Below are positions 32,012-45,280 of a stretch of DNA of 64,000 nucleotides, piece by piece. Position 1 is the first letter of the stretch. Each line of letters starts with the position of its first letter. The notes beneath the pieces were generated by a model that worked only from the letters and a program-made list of their open reading frames with translations, was not told where the DNA came from and made no database searches. The position numbers were made by a program, and so were the translations under genes. The DNA comes from Rhynchospora pubera (taxonomy: Eukaryota; Streptophyta; Magnoliopsida; Poales; Cyperaceae). Location: contig CM051460.1 of the NCBI GenBank assembly GCA_028095005.1, forward strand, positions 62,783,676-62,847,675, read 5' to 3'.

Positions 32012-32412
32012 GGATTGTGCATTTTGTACATTAGTACTTCCTCTTTATCTTTGTAGATCATTTCTCGAGCTTGTCGTTGCTTTTTGTTTGGCCAGCTAAT
32101 TCCTGTCATTTTTTGTTTCAGACATAAAAGAGAGACATTTCTATCATATATGACTGACACAATAAATCAGAATAGAAATTATAACAATGGAGAACAACAA
32201 AAAAGTAACAAATGCGAAATAACAACAGTAGAAATTAATTTTTAAGATTTGCACATTCACACTGAACGATGCAGACCCTTAAAATAAAAAAATAAATACA
32301 TATTGATTCATCCTTTACTAAATCAAAAGGTACTATATTCAAGTATTTAGACATCTATTAAATTGTTCTCTTTTACTTCTTATAAGTCCTAAAATAGCAA
32401 GACAGAGAAAAA

Positions 32413-32516
32413 TATTTAACTCAGTGAATATAATGTAATTCCTGAGGTAACTATAATTTTCATATATTTAACTCAGTGAATATAATGTAATTCCTGAGGT
32501 AACTATAATTTTACTT
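32413..32516 (+). repeat. 52-bp tandem duplication
   Basis: TATTTAACTCAGTGAATATA starts at 32413 and 32465, and the units are identical across most of their length. Confidence 0.9.
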
Positions 32517-35500
32517 ATGAAATTATTAACTTATATACAAATTTGTCAAAATTTTCTTTAGCTTATTTGTCTAATTAAATATCTAAGATGTACCTTATCT
32601 GGTCATCCAAACTTACTCACATACATTTCTTCTTTTGATGAATCAGGTTTCAACGATTGAATAGCAGCCATAGTTTGATCCATTAACTCAAATTATCCAA
32701 ATAATGCATTAGCTAATTGCAGATTATTAATTACTGTTGTTGATGGTTATCAAGCATATTGCAAAGTTTTCGACATATAGAACACAGAAGATAAATATGC
32801 GCAGCACTGAACAGTGAGAGAGTTGACTGACATGAGCAGTACTTGTTGCAGCCATATATTCTCCTTTTCTCCTTGAAGGCTCGACATGTAAGTATTCCCT
32901 CACAGCTAGCTTCAACATGTATGTGATGAAAGAAAAAATACTGATTAAAGAATCTTATAAAAATATGTAAATCAAAGTTCATCACGTGCAAAGTATGTAA
33001 ATACCGGCATCAGCCTCATATACTGATATCTTGACCAAAATTATTGATTTTAGTGGTAATAAACCATATGCAATCGAACTAAGAACTGCAAAGACCATAA
33101 TACATTTCAATAGTTGAGCAAAAAGAGGAGATGTGGAAACATATATCCGAAGTTCATAACATATATGTGTCAAAAAACAAAATAATGAGGAATCAGAACT
33201 AAAATCATACAATTATATTAGTACCATCTTTTCCCAAACAACGACATCTTCATTTGGATTAACAAAGAATTAAGGATTTTAATTCAAGAAGACATACACC
33301 GCACCTTCCAAGTCCGATAGGAGGACAGGAGATGACATGATTTTTCAGTCTTCACACCAACTGGCAATTTGAGTTTGGTAGCCAGGGATGCATGGGGTGA
33401 TCTCCGGGTAGAAATCTGTTGGTGGGCCCAGATTTTTCCATGTGGATATCCATCGCCACTATAAGGTAGTGGTAAGAAAATAAAGCATAATTGCCTTGTA
33501 GTTGGCAGCTCTCAGACAGTCTCAGTTCCTGATGACAGGTGATGACAAAGTTCATAGCCACAATTTCCAAGGAAAAAAAATATTAGCAATCACAACTTAG
33601 GAAAGAATATACCTAGACACATTAAAACAAATTGGATGATTTAATATTGAAATTTTACCAGTAAATCCTCTTCCCGTTGCATTTATAAAGTATCTGCATT
33701 TTTCTATGTCTATCCTGTTGTAGAATACACGTAGACCTACATGAAAACATGAGAAAATTAGGGGCACATTTAACAGCAAAAAGATAAGAGAGGGACACAT
33801 TTTATTGAAAAAAATGAGAGATAACCCTGATTAATATTCAGTCACCCTTCAATATACTTCTTTTTTAATTCTTCTTTACAACACTCATGCAGATAAGGCA
33901 GCACATGATGCAGCCATAAATAGAGAACTTGCTTGACCTTATCGTTCTCACCTCACAAATAGAGAACTCTGAAAAATAAATATTGCTAACTTCAGTACAC
34001 CCATAAACATTCTATAAAAAATGCTCCATTTTGTTTGTGTTTACAAATTGGAGTGCATTCAGTATAAGCATCATAAAAACAAAAGCACATTGGACTACCA
34101 GGAAATAAAAGAAAGCACATTACTTTATAAATTCATCTAGCAATAAACATTTACCCAACAGGAAACAAATAAAATGGTAAACACAAAAAACATATGGAGC
34201 ATTTTTTTTGTTGAATCCAAACGTCCATCAAGGAAATAAAAAAAAAGGTTAAAAAAAAAGAGACCCAGAGGTACATAGGCCGATACTAAGGATGTGTTAG
34301 TATGTATTTATGCAGTAAAGATCCAAATTCTCTACTAAATCTTGGTTGTACCAAAAAATCTGAGGAATAATAAAGAATCAAAGGAATGACCTCAATTTAA
34401 TGATCCATCCTTACGACAATTCCTTCTCCATCCCCCCTTTTCCTCCTTTACCTATCCTGCAACCGTTGCACCGCACCGGATCTGGAGAGAAAAAGAAAAA
34501 TTACGATTTAAAACAGAAATCACTGGAAGCAGAAAATTTGGGGCATCTCCCACAATATTCTTGGCCTTTACTTCCTTTCCCCTTTATTACCCCTTTACCA
34601 TTCCCAGTCACCAACTGAAATCAAAAAGAAAAATTAGAAAGAGCACCGGTTTATACCAGAGAAGAGAAGAGGAAAGATGCAATACCAAAAAAGGGAGAGA
34701 TAGAAATAAAGGAATTACTTATAAAAACTGCAGAAGCGGTGCGAAGCGGATTGAAGGTCGCTCTAAGCCAAAAATCAAAGGAACTACGATCATGGATGGA
34801 GACCAAGCAAAGGAAGGTTGCTCGGCTACACATGGCATTGATCGGAGGGAAGAGCATGGCTCCCCCCCTCTTGCTTTGAGCCAGTCGAAGGCCACAGAGA
34901 GAGCAGAATTCTCTAGAAAGAGTTTGAGAAGGAAAAATGGAGTACATACACCGATAATCTATTCTTCATCCCTTCTCTTTGTCGGTTCTAAGTGATCCGC
35001 GCTCACTGAAAAAAGAAAGTGGGAATGGCCAGCACGTGAACCATCACTTTGTGGAAGTGTGGATGCAATGCGGCAAAAATAGCGTAGCAAGGCAAGTCCG
35101 AAGCCACACAGCAAACGCACATAGCGGCGCCCCCAAGAAACAGCAACAGAAAAACCAAAGTAACAGAGCCAGTGGACACAAAGGGCCAGGATGAAATCCA
35201 TCAGGCAGTGCAAAAGGAACGGATGGCTGGAATTGAATTTTAATTCTACAGTTCTCCCAGGCTTGAAATTGAGAGATTTATGATATCCGTGGCTGTTGAA
35301 GTCTGCTTTCATTTTTCGCTAGCGACACGGCAAATCTGAACCGTTTACTCTAAAATATGATCCTCCTTTTTCTCTATCTATTCTGCCTTCGCGCCTCTAT
35401 TTGCCTATGGTTACTCAACTCTTTTCTCTTTGCCTCCTCCGTCGATCTCGCGCACCCCATCCTCCCTTTTACGCGTCTCTTGCCAATTGCCACCTCCTCA

Positions 35501-37681
35501 TCCTCTGTCAATCCCCCTCCACCTCCTTCCAAATGCTGCACATCCTATTCTCTGCCGAATTTGCGCCAACCCAGCCCAAAATCCTCGACGGATTCTTCGT
35601 CAGATCCTCCTTCTCCACCAATGCGCCCACCTCCTCCCGACGATCCGCCTCTTCTACCGTTGACAAACTGCCACCGGGGGTTTTGCTCCGGTGAGGTATG
35701 TGCGACAGATCCCTAACAGTGGACACATCACCACCACTTTCGATCCGTTAGCCTAGGAATGTATGCGCGACAGATCCCTATCTGTTCTACCTAGATTCAT
35801 AGAAAAGATGAAGGCCGATGGTAAAGCTCTTGGGTTTTACCTTTTTCTTTTTCTTCCAATTCTGATTTGTTTGATCTTTTTTATCTTTTCTACCATTTTT
35901 CAAGATAAACAAAATAAATTCTTGCTACGTGTCCCTGTTTTTTTTTTATTTGCTTTTTTAACTTAGAAACCCTTGAATAGTTTTTTTTTTTTTGAAGAAA
36001 AGCCCGTAGGCAAAACCCTTGAATAGTAGGTATTGACTGGACATGTACTCTACTGGGCTGGTGTTGCGGTTGCTACAAATGCATCTTGCAAACTTTGGAT
36101 ATTTGATATTTCAGCAATGAATTTTCACGAGAGAAGGTACGAGTATCACAATAACCTAATTTTATATGCAAGTCTTAGATTCCATTATGATGTGTTTTCA
36201 AATAATTAGCAATTGGGCTTGATCACTTCATGAAGTTCTTTGCACCTCACAGGGTTTGAAGTTAAAAATTTTGTCTTTAAAATGAGATGTAAGAATGTAC
36301 TGGTATTATTGGAAGAACAAAATTGTTAGAAGATAGAACATTGAGCACTGAAGTTTCAACTGTTCTGAATTAAAAGAACACAAATTTATCCCCAAAATGG
36401 GTCTGGTCCTGATCTGTCATCAATAAAAGTTTGCTAGGTTAGCTTTAGGAAATTGGCTTTTGTGAATCATGCAATCAAAGATGAAGTATTCACATGATAA
36501 TATTCAAAATCACATAAAAAAATATATTCTTTTGGCATTGATATAAATCAGCAAGTTATATTTTTTTTCTATTTTCATTTTTGGGTCTGTACTGGTTAGG
36601 TACCAATGGTAAAGTGTGTAGTTTGGTGATGGAAAAATAAAAATATTGAATATGGAAAGTGTGTACTGGTTAGAATTTTTTCTATTTCATTATTTTAAAT
36701 TTCCATGTGTTCTGACCTGAGTAGGTAGCTTTTTTCACAAATTCAAAAGAAAAATATTCTATTAGAAATGGGGAAAAAAAGAAATACTAGGAAAAAAACA
36801 AGAAGCACCATTCCATGTAGTGTTTTCATTTTGCTGCTATATACACTTTTATACAGGAATGAAACATTGTTTTTCATGATTGCTTATCTGTACTTAGAAA
36901 AATTGAAAATGTGTTTTAGTTTCAAAAAGCACTTCACTTGATGATGTATGTTTGCAACTCACGTGCCAGTTCAGTAGAGTGTCTATGAGCATGGCGCCAG
37001 TAAAGATGTAAGTTTTCTTTCCTTCAGAGCCATCAATAGCTACTCAACAATCAACAAAATGTCATTTCAGTTGTCCTCAATTTACAGTGTGCAGTCGAAC
37101 ACATGTATTATTAAAGTAATAGAATTTAATTTGATTTGTAAAATACTTTGCCATAATTTCAGGTAAAATATTGTGTATAATCTCCTGGATCTTATGATAC
37201 AATCCTTAATCCATTTTATTATTCATGGCTGTGACTACTTCTTACCTTTGTAGGAGTTATGAGGGATCCTAAAACCACCTGGAGCTTTTTGGAAAGAACT
37301 GATATTGATGCCCTTGAAATTTATACTAATGGAAGGTAGTTAATTTATATTTGTCTATTATTATGTCTACTTCTGTAAGGCTGCTGAATGTAGTAGCGAG
37401 ACATGTTTGTTTTTTTGTTGCTCACATGAGATATTAGTTTTATTTTAAAGTTTATATCATGTTATGACTATATGATTAAGAGCTATGATGTACATTGGGA
37501 TTTTTCTGATGCATGCCACAGGTCAAAGTTAAATTATGTTTTATCGGGCAAAAGAGCAAATATGAAGTAATTAGCACTTATCACATGAGCTACATGTAGA
37601 AGGAAGGTCATATATTGGTCCTTGAATTTAATTAGGCTAAAACCAAAGTGCTAAACTCTTCATATTTAGTTCTATCAATTG
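32517..37681. other. AT-rich DNA without an identifiable gene
   Basis: I see no gene I can name. Isolated exon-like pieces exist: a minus-strand 78-bp segment at 33659-33736 (GLRVFYNRIDIEKCRYF) with AG and GT borders, a plus-strand CT-rich stretch at 35357-35700 that could be a leader or first exon with a GTATGTG donor, and a plus-strand piece at about 37257-37336 (MRDPKTTWSFLERTDIDALE). They may be gene fragments carried by the Helitron. None is firm. Confidence 0.35.
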
Positions 37682-39390
37682 ATATTGTTTTATTAGCTTG
37701 ATTCATTACTTGGTTGTTTACATCATTAATTACTGAGAGATGTGCACTAGGGGTAGATAAAACTTTATGTGAAGCACGTTCATATGCTAGAATTGACAGT
37801 AGTGCAACAAAATGTAAGACGAAGGAAGGAAGGAGGATTTGCTTATTCCAAATTTGTCGCTCAACCCCAAAACCATTGGTTACCATTCAAAAACTGAAAT
37901 TTTTTCTTGCTTTTTGCCTGATGGAATGGCTAGGTTTATGAATATGGATCAAATATATAATGGCTCTATTTGGGTCTCTTCAATTGCTTATATGTTTTTT
38001 AAATTCAATGTATATAGATGCTAAAGCAACTCATGTATGATACTTATGCACTTAATTTTTACAGTAATTCGAAGAACTGAAAAAAAATTGCAAAATTATC
38101 CTTAATAGATAAGGTGGACGAGATATATAAAGTGGCATCAATATCTCTCAACCTAAACGTCCCAGCCCAGATCTTTGTAAGTTGACTAATTACAATAAGT
38201 CCAAATTGTATTATTTTCACTTTGGCTTTTTTTAATTACAAATTTGTGCCAAAAGATGGGACTGATGGTTAATCCTCCAAAACCAGGAGATATCTCTTAC
38301 TTTTAGTTTGAGCAAGAAAGGTATTTTCTAATATGTTTAATTTTTGAAATGAATTTATACAGAATAATATTCTGAACTTTTGTATTGCTAAGTTTTCTTT
38401 GCCTTATTATTCAACATATTAAATATAGAAGTTTTCTGCACTTTTAACTGCTGTTCTCACTTTGTTATAAAAATAAACAGTAAAGCAATCATGAATCTCT
38501 AAGGAAGCGGGCCCATATAATGACTGATGGCTTTAACAGCTGCAGAAATGTAGTTCGCAACTTTACTGAAGGTACAATATTTTTGTCTCCTTTTCCTCCT
38601 CCATCTTCAGAACTTATTTGAAAATAACCTACAAAATAATAAAAAAAAAAATCTTTATGTAGGTGCAATGTACTCTTTCCCGCAAATAAGTCTACCTGCA
38701 AGAGCAATTGAAGCTGCCAAGAGTGCAGGAAAAGCACCTGATGTATTGTATTGCCTCAAGCTTCTAGAAGCGACTGGCATCTCTACTGTGCCTGAATCCG
38801 GCTTCGGCCAGAAAGAAGGGTAAATTCACTACTGTACCCTTTATATACATTTTTCATTAGATGCATTTGGGTTCGTGTGAAAGCTATTTAGATGAACCAA
38901 TTATCTATTAAGGATAATTTTCAAGTTTTTTTTTAGTTCTTCGATTTACTAAAAATAAAATTCGTGATAATTATATCAATGTGTCAATATAAATATGCTA
39001 AGTGTTACAAATTTTCTGTTTTTGGACTATTAAGAATGGTGTCGGTAGTTGCGCTGCTTGGTTTTGGCCTTTTTGATACGGGTTTCATATATATTTGTTA
39101 GGTATTACACTGATCGCACCTATGAGCTTGAAAAATGAAGTCCTAAACGAGTACTGGTACTGCTTCATTTTTAGTTACATAGTACATGCCAATACCTATC
39201 ATGGTTAATCTGCGTGAACTGATTGGATGTTTAAGCATTGATTTTGAGTGTAAAAATAATATTGTTTTATTATCTTGATTCATTACTTGGTAGTTTACAG
39301 TATTAATTACTGAGAGATGTGCACTAGAGACATATAAAACTTTATGTGAAGCACGCTCATATGCTAGAATTGGCATTAGTTCAACAAATG
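37682..39390 (+). repeat. Segment bounded by 132-bp direct repeats
   Basis: The 37682-37814 stretch (ATATTGTTTTATTA, GATTCATTACTTGG, ACTGAGAGATGTGCACTAG, ACTTTATGTGAAGCACG) recurs with about 85-90% identity at 39259-39390 in the same orientation. The alanine aminotransferase pseudo-exons lie between the two copies. Confidence 0.8.
38114..38819 (+). pseudogene. Alanine aminotransferase, four pseudo-exons
   Basis: Four exons read in phase with GT..AG borders: 38114-38176 (VDEIYKVASISL), 38256-38320 (MGLMVNPPKPGDISY), 38486-38571 (RKRAHIMTDGFNSCRNVV) and 38663-38819 (AMYSFPQISLPARAIEAAK, ATGISTVPESGFGQKEG). These match the C-terminal third of plant alanine aminotransferase, a PLP enzyme that exchanges amino groups between alanine and 2-oxoglutarate. 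The second exon has an in-frame TAG (38304-38306) where the family has Gln or Lys, and a Cys usual in VVCNF is Arg. The upstream exons with the catalytic Lys and the final exon are absent, so it is a dead fragment. Confidence 0.9.
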
Positions 39391-39699
39391 AATACCCCTC
39401 CATCCTCCGTTGACGAAGGAAAGGAGGAAATCCAGTCCCGCGCGGGACCGTGCAGCGCAGGAATCACAGCCGTATGATTTAATCTCAATGGCAAAGGGAG
39501 CCCCGTGCATGTAACCAGATTGATAGACCTGAACCGTTCAGATCAAATCGGACGATTTATAGGCTGCGCTGGAATATCTATACGTGGACTTTCTGTCAGT
39601 CACATCTCCAGTCCAGTCAGAAGCTGTATATCCCTCAATCTGAAGATGACCATTCTTCTTGAAGAAGATATCTCGTCCTGGGATCTCTTGAAATACTTC
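39391..39699. other. Spacer with a short foldback
   Basis: It includes a 14-bp palindrome GTCCCGCGCGGGAC (39435-39448) and inverted GCAGCGCA/TGCGCTG pieces, possibly a small decayed MITE. No gene is seen. Confidence 0.4.
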
Positions 39700-41330
39700 A
39701 AAATTCACATAACAGTTTCCATATGTTGCTCACTAGGAGCATGCATGAACTGACTTACCACAAACACGGCATAGGCAATATCAGATTGGGTATGTGATAA
39801 GTAAATCAGTATCCCTACTAACCTCTGGTATTGATCCTTATTTGTAGGTGCCTGGTCAGAGAACACATCCAACTTGGTGTTCTGTTTGGTTGTTGTGTCA
39901 ACATGTTTGCAGTCCAACATTCTTGTTTTAGCTAATCAGTCAAGTACATACTTTCCCTAAGATAAAGAAATACCTTCCTTATTGCGTGCAACTTCGATCT
40001 CAAGGAAATCTTTCAAGCCTCCTAGATTCTTCATTTCAAATTCCTTGGACAGTTTTTCTTCTAGATCTCGGATTCCTTTAGAGTCATCACCTGTGATTAT
40101 CATATCATCAACATATATTAACAAAAAAAAATTTTTTTTTATTCTTGAGGAAGAATAAAGTGTGGTCAGTATCACTCTGGGTGTATCAATATCTCTTCAT
40201 AGCATTGCAAAATCTTCCAAACCAGGCCTTAGGAGACTGTTTCAGACCACACAACGCCTTTTTTTTAATCTGCATACAAGAGATTGGTTGCTTGAATGAC
40301 CATATCCTAGTATGATGTCAATGTAGATTTCTTCATCAATTTCACCATGCAAAAAAGAATTCTTCACATCAAATTAATGTAGAGGCCATACTCGATTTGC
40401 AGCAATGGACAATAAAATCCTAACAGTATTCAGCTTAGCTACAGGTAAAAAAAGTTTTTTGATAGTCTACTCCTTATGTCTGAGAGTAGCCCTTTGCCAC
40501 CAATCTTGACTGTAAACACTCATTTGCAGTCTACTGCCTTTCTGTCATTTGGCCTTGTCACCAATTCCTAAGTGTTGTTTTTATTCCAATGCATCCATCT
40601 CTATATTCATTGCATCCACCCATTTCGGATCACTAAAAGTTTCATTTAGGCTACTTGGGATGTGGACTGATGCAATAGTTCTGTCCAATTCTTTCACATG
40701 TTCTAGCATGTGAGACATAATCATGAAGTTTGCCATTGCATATATGCACTCACCAATCTTATCTGGCTTGTATCTCTTAGGTGGTCTGCCTTTGTTGACC
40801 CTGAAATGCAACTGATAACTAGGATTAGTAGTAACAGGTTCAGAATTATTTACCTCTGACTCAGGAGATTGATCATGTGGAAAGTAGAAGACTATATCAT
40901 TTTTTTATCTTCACTTTCTAAATTCTCTTTTGATGGACCCGAATTAACAAGTGGGTCCATTTATGGGTTCAAATTTCCAACTTCTTCCTCAAAATTCGGA
41001 CCGAAATATGCAAAATTCGGACCGAAATTTAGGTGTTTTTCTGGGCAGAAACCTGATTTTGGTCCGAAATTTTCAAAATTCGGACCAAAATTTACCTGTT
41101 CTGTTCCTAAATCTTCATCCCTTGTCGCATCAAACCATAACTCATTTTCTATCACACTCTTCCCCCTGAGAATGAGTCTGGTTTTTGACAAAACATCCTT
41201 CATTTTCAATAAATGTCACATCTATTGTGGTATAAATCTTCATAGAGACTAGATTCACTCACCTATAATCTTTTTTATGTTGACCATAGCCTACTAACAT
41301 GCATTTTTCAGCACAAGAATCAAGTTTGGA
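39700..41330 (-). pseudogene. Decayed Ty1-copia pol fragment
   Basis: Broken minus-strand frames carry copia reverse transcriptase marks: YVDDMIITGDD (near 40100), a later segment with QYQRLVGILIYLSHTQSDIA (near 39810), and upstream DPKWVDAMNIEMDALE (near 40590-40630). Stops and frameshifts separate them. At 40961-41209 a frame repeats NFGPNF several times. No LTRs were identified, so this is an old truncated copy. Confidence 0.88.
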
Positions 41331-43513
41331 TCACAAATGTTTTTGTGGACATAGGCTATGTGTAGTCCCTAATAGAGGCGGCTTAATTGAGGTTTAGCGG
41401 AAGCAATTAAGGTTCTAGACCGATTTGGTATGAACTATCCTAACACAATTCAAATGGTACCCAACAATTTACAAGCACACACAAGCCATTCAAGTATAGC
41501 AAGTAAATAGAGAGAATAAAGAAAGGGATGACAAGCGATGCGACCCGTTTGGAAAGGCTAGCCTTAGTCGTACGTATTCGGGAGTTTTGCTACCATGAAA
41601 AGGCGCGTTCCGTTCAATTCTAACAAGAACGAGACTACAATTTCGAACCAAATCGCCTCGTCACAAGGACAATCTAGATGGATCGGCCTAACTCGAATAA
41701 CAAATGGCACCACAGCCTCAAGTGAAAAGAGCTCTCAACCTATTCCAACCTACACCTAACGACAACGTCGGAGTGGCGATGTTTGAGCCTACTTTATCTC
41801 TCAAAATGATCTAGCTACGAAAAGCTCAAGTGAGGAGTACCCCTAGTGCTCAAAGGCTCAAATCTGGATTGGTTTTGGCTAAACAAAAGTCTCTAAAGTG
41901 ATAGAACAAGGGATAGTTTAAATAGGCCATGAAACAGCTCATTTTACCAACAAAAATGAGTCTGGGCGTTACCTAACACTATTGGGCATCATACAACGCT
42001 GGAATATGACCGTTTGAATTGTCTTGTAGTAAAACTAGCTGTTGGGGCGTTACTTGATGCTAAATAGCTTAAACAATGTTGTTGCCAGTTTCAGCCGACA
42101 ACGCCTAGTAATTTGTCTCAAATTTTCTGCTTCGAACTCCGATTAAGGTGATTCAAAAACCATTGGAAAGAAAACAAAAACATATACAACTTCCATTTTT
42201 TGAGTTTCTTCAATTCGAAACAGAAAGTGGTCAAATCAGACTCATAAAATCAGTACAATAGAAAAACTGCTGCTATAAACGTTGTGTAACGTCAAGTTGC
42301 GTTGTGTAACGCTTCATGTAACAAGATCAGTACAGCAGGAAAAGCACAAATTATGAAGTAATTGAAACCCTCTTTTTATCATTGGTTTGTTCATGTGTAC
42401 AAGTGTCAACGTAAATTGGCACCCTTTTTGTGTTGTACCAAATACAACAGGCGAGAAACTGATTGAACAAAAAGGCATATTCTGAATTCCTGCCAGGTGG
42501 ATGAGTGCATATTCTGGGTCACACCACAACTAATATTTATTCTCTTGGGCCTCCTCTCCTCTCCGTCTTTTTCTCATCTCAATTCGCAGGTAGTACCAAT
42601 TCCAACTAGGGTGCAAATGCAACTCAGTCGTTGTTGGTTTCGTTTCGTTCCTTTTGAAACAGTTAAGGAAATTATTTTTATATTTCATTTGTTAAATGAA
42701 ACGGTTAACAAAATTAGCCTCTTTCGTTTAATCGTTTGATGTCATTTTTTATGTAGTTTTCATGTATTTTTAAAGTATTTATAATTTATAAATAAATTTT
42801 GATGAACTAGGAATATTGCAGTACTAAATCGATTAGTTATGCATGAAAAATAGAAAAATTTGTATAAAAATTAATTGCCAAAGTAGCAAATCGAACACAA
42901 TTACACGTTTAAATCATTTCAATGTAGGAAAATATGTATAAAAAATAATTGACAGTTAATTGATCGTTTTGATCATTCTTTGAAATGAAACCGTTAACCC
43001 AAAGTAATTTTTGTTTCGTGTCATAAATGCAATCGTTAACGAAAATGAGTTTTTTTAGTGATTGTTCTGTTGCAAATGATATAAATAACATCTTTGTTGT
43101 AATGTAAAACCTTCAATTTGAATTTTCAAAAAAATTGCTCTAAGATAGATTTTTTTTTTCCTTGATTCTCTGTATATATATATATATATATATTACATGT
43201 TTAATTCTAACATTACTCTATACTGTATTACATAAATAAATAATAGTAATAATGAATGGGGGTCCAAGATCCAATGATTGGCTGTTATTTTTTGTACCAT
43301 TTGGTGTTTGGATCAGTGGTCCTCTACTTTAATTACATCTCTATTAATGCTGCATGCTACAATTTGCTAATATTCTCCGTTGCTTTCACTTCATTAATTA
43401 CTCTCTCTCCTCTTATTTGACTTCTTCGAAATTACAATTAGTTTCTAGACGCACCGAATGAATCTTTGTTCATTCTCATATGCATGGTCCCTGCCATCAG
43501 CATGTGATTCTTC

Positions 43514-43514
<1 letters not shown>
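41331..43514. other. Unassigned region
   Basis: I see no gene. The part 41340-42330 is less AT-rich than its surroundings, repeats GTTGTGTAACG at about 42280-42310, and may be another insertion. From 42600 to 43200 the DNA is AT-rich with a (TA)n run at about 43172-43193. Confidence 0.35.

Positions 43515-43580
<66 letters not shown>
43515..43580 (+). repeat. (TTA)n microsatellite
   Basis: About 22 uninterrupted TTA units directly precede the foldback element. TTATTATTA also follows that element's right end. Confidence 0.95.
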
Positions 43581-44062
43581 GAGATAATTAGTTTTATGCC
43601 ACCATGAATTTTGTTAATTAGGTAAATGTCATTCTTAAATTGTTAATTAAATTTATGCCATTATCAAATTATTAAAATTAGTTTTATGTCACTATTTCTC
43701 TAAAAACATACTAAATTCTAAAAATGCCATTACCAAAATTGTCATTAAATTTTTATTGACCAAATTACCCCTCATTAAAGAAAAACCCTAAAATAATACA
43801 AAATAGACGGCGCTGAGGAAATGTTACTCATATAACATTTATGGAATTACTAGTATATTGCAATCTCTTATATTTTTGTCGTCCTATATACATTTTTTTT
43901 CTGCGATTTACTCATTTACAGAAAAAAAAAATGTTCATCCGCCGAAATTATTTTATATAGAAATTTAGACGCAAAAAATTTTAATAGAAAGAATTATTAT
44001 TATTATTTTTTAATAAGAAGAAAGTTCAAACGCGTTTTATAAAAGCGTACAGTCTCTCTCCT

Positions 44063-44238
44063 TCCTACCCGTTTATAAAACGCGCTCGAAGGCTTCGAAC
44101 GCGTTTTATAAACGAGTAAGAAGGAGAGAGACTGTACCGCTTCAGTTACGCCTCAAAAGGCTGGTCAGATTTTCGTACCCGTTTATAAAACGTGTTCGGA
44201 TCCTTCGAGCGCGTTTTATAAACGGGTAGGAAGGCGTA
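44063..44238. repeat. Left pair of nested short palindromes
   Basis: Two near-palindromic units of about 52 bp (about 44067-44118 and 44178-44230) have the form CCCGTTTATAAAACGCG, a short GAAGG/CTTCG turn, then CGCGTTTTATAAACG. A related half unit lies at 44024-44050. CpG is common here although the surroundings are AT-rich. Confidence 0.85.
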
Positions 44239-45067
44239 AATTTTTCGAAATGGAGTTATTACCATTTTTTTGTCAAAATTAATAGGAAAATTTATGTGAA
44301 AATTTAGGTTAAATTTACAATTTTTAAAATATCACATTTAATTTCATATTAATTTTATTTAAAAATGACATTAGAATATTAATTTTGACATTAATATCAT
44401 TTTGTTTGAATAACTATCAAGAAAGTCACTTGATTTACTGCATTTCACTTTTTAATGATTAATTTATGATTTTAAAAACTTTTTTAGTAGTTTAGAGTAG
44501 TTTTTAGGTTTGCAAACTTTCAAAGTAGATTTTGGAAGTCTAGAGAGCGTTTTTTGGCTACGAAAATGGTCGTTATGGGGTTTCACCCCGGTAAAACGTG
44601 TAGATCTCGTCGCCAGCTTTCCGGATTGTGCTCGATCGCCCCAAACGGACCTTCCTATCAAAAGTTATGCCTGTTTAAAGTTTTAATGTTCAAAATTTTT
44701 TAAAAAATTTATATTTTAATTATTTCCATATTATATATTATTTGATTATATATGGCTAACATAAAATAAAAAAAGGAGAGACTACAATGCAAAAGATAAG
44801 TTTGTAGAATTAAATAGTAAAAATACAGGGTCATCGGCGAATAATTATTCAAACAAAATGATATTATACACATGTTCAAAACAAAAATATGTGCAATTAA
44901 ATGCATATAAAATATGTGTGATATATTTCTTATATCTATTTAATACATCTTTAATTGGAAATAAAATTTTGAGAATTTTGTCAATAAGAAACATGCAGGG
45001 ACCTTGTTGCAAAATATTATTTTTAATAAGTTAAATGTTGCGGCTTGAATGAAAAATATGAAAAACT

Positions 45068-45280
45068 AATAACACGTTTATAAAACGCGCTCGAAGGCTC
45101 CGAACGCGTTTTATAAACGGGTACGAAGGTCTGACCAACCTTTCTAGGCGTAACTGAAGCGGTACAGTCTCTCTCCTTCCTACCCGTTTATAAAACGCGT
45201 TCGAAGTCTTCGAGCGCATTTTATAAACGGGTAGGAAGGAGAGAGACTGTACGCTTTTATAAAACGCGTTCGAACTTTCT
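45068..45280. repeat. Right pair of nested short palindromes
   Basis: This is the inverted counterpart of the left pair: two units at about 45070-45123 and 45180-45233, plus a half unit at about 45255-45280. The intervening GACTGTACCGCTTCAGTTAC-type spacer is also shared in inverted orientation. Confidence 0.85.

Noticed and set aside
38114..38819. Alanine aminotransferase as a working gene
   Set aside because: It has an in-frame TAG at 38304, no exons for the first two thirds, and no last exon.
44063..45280. Palindromic units as a CRISPR-like array
   Set aside because: The units are four, inverted, without regular spacers, and lie inside a plant foldback transposon.
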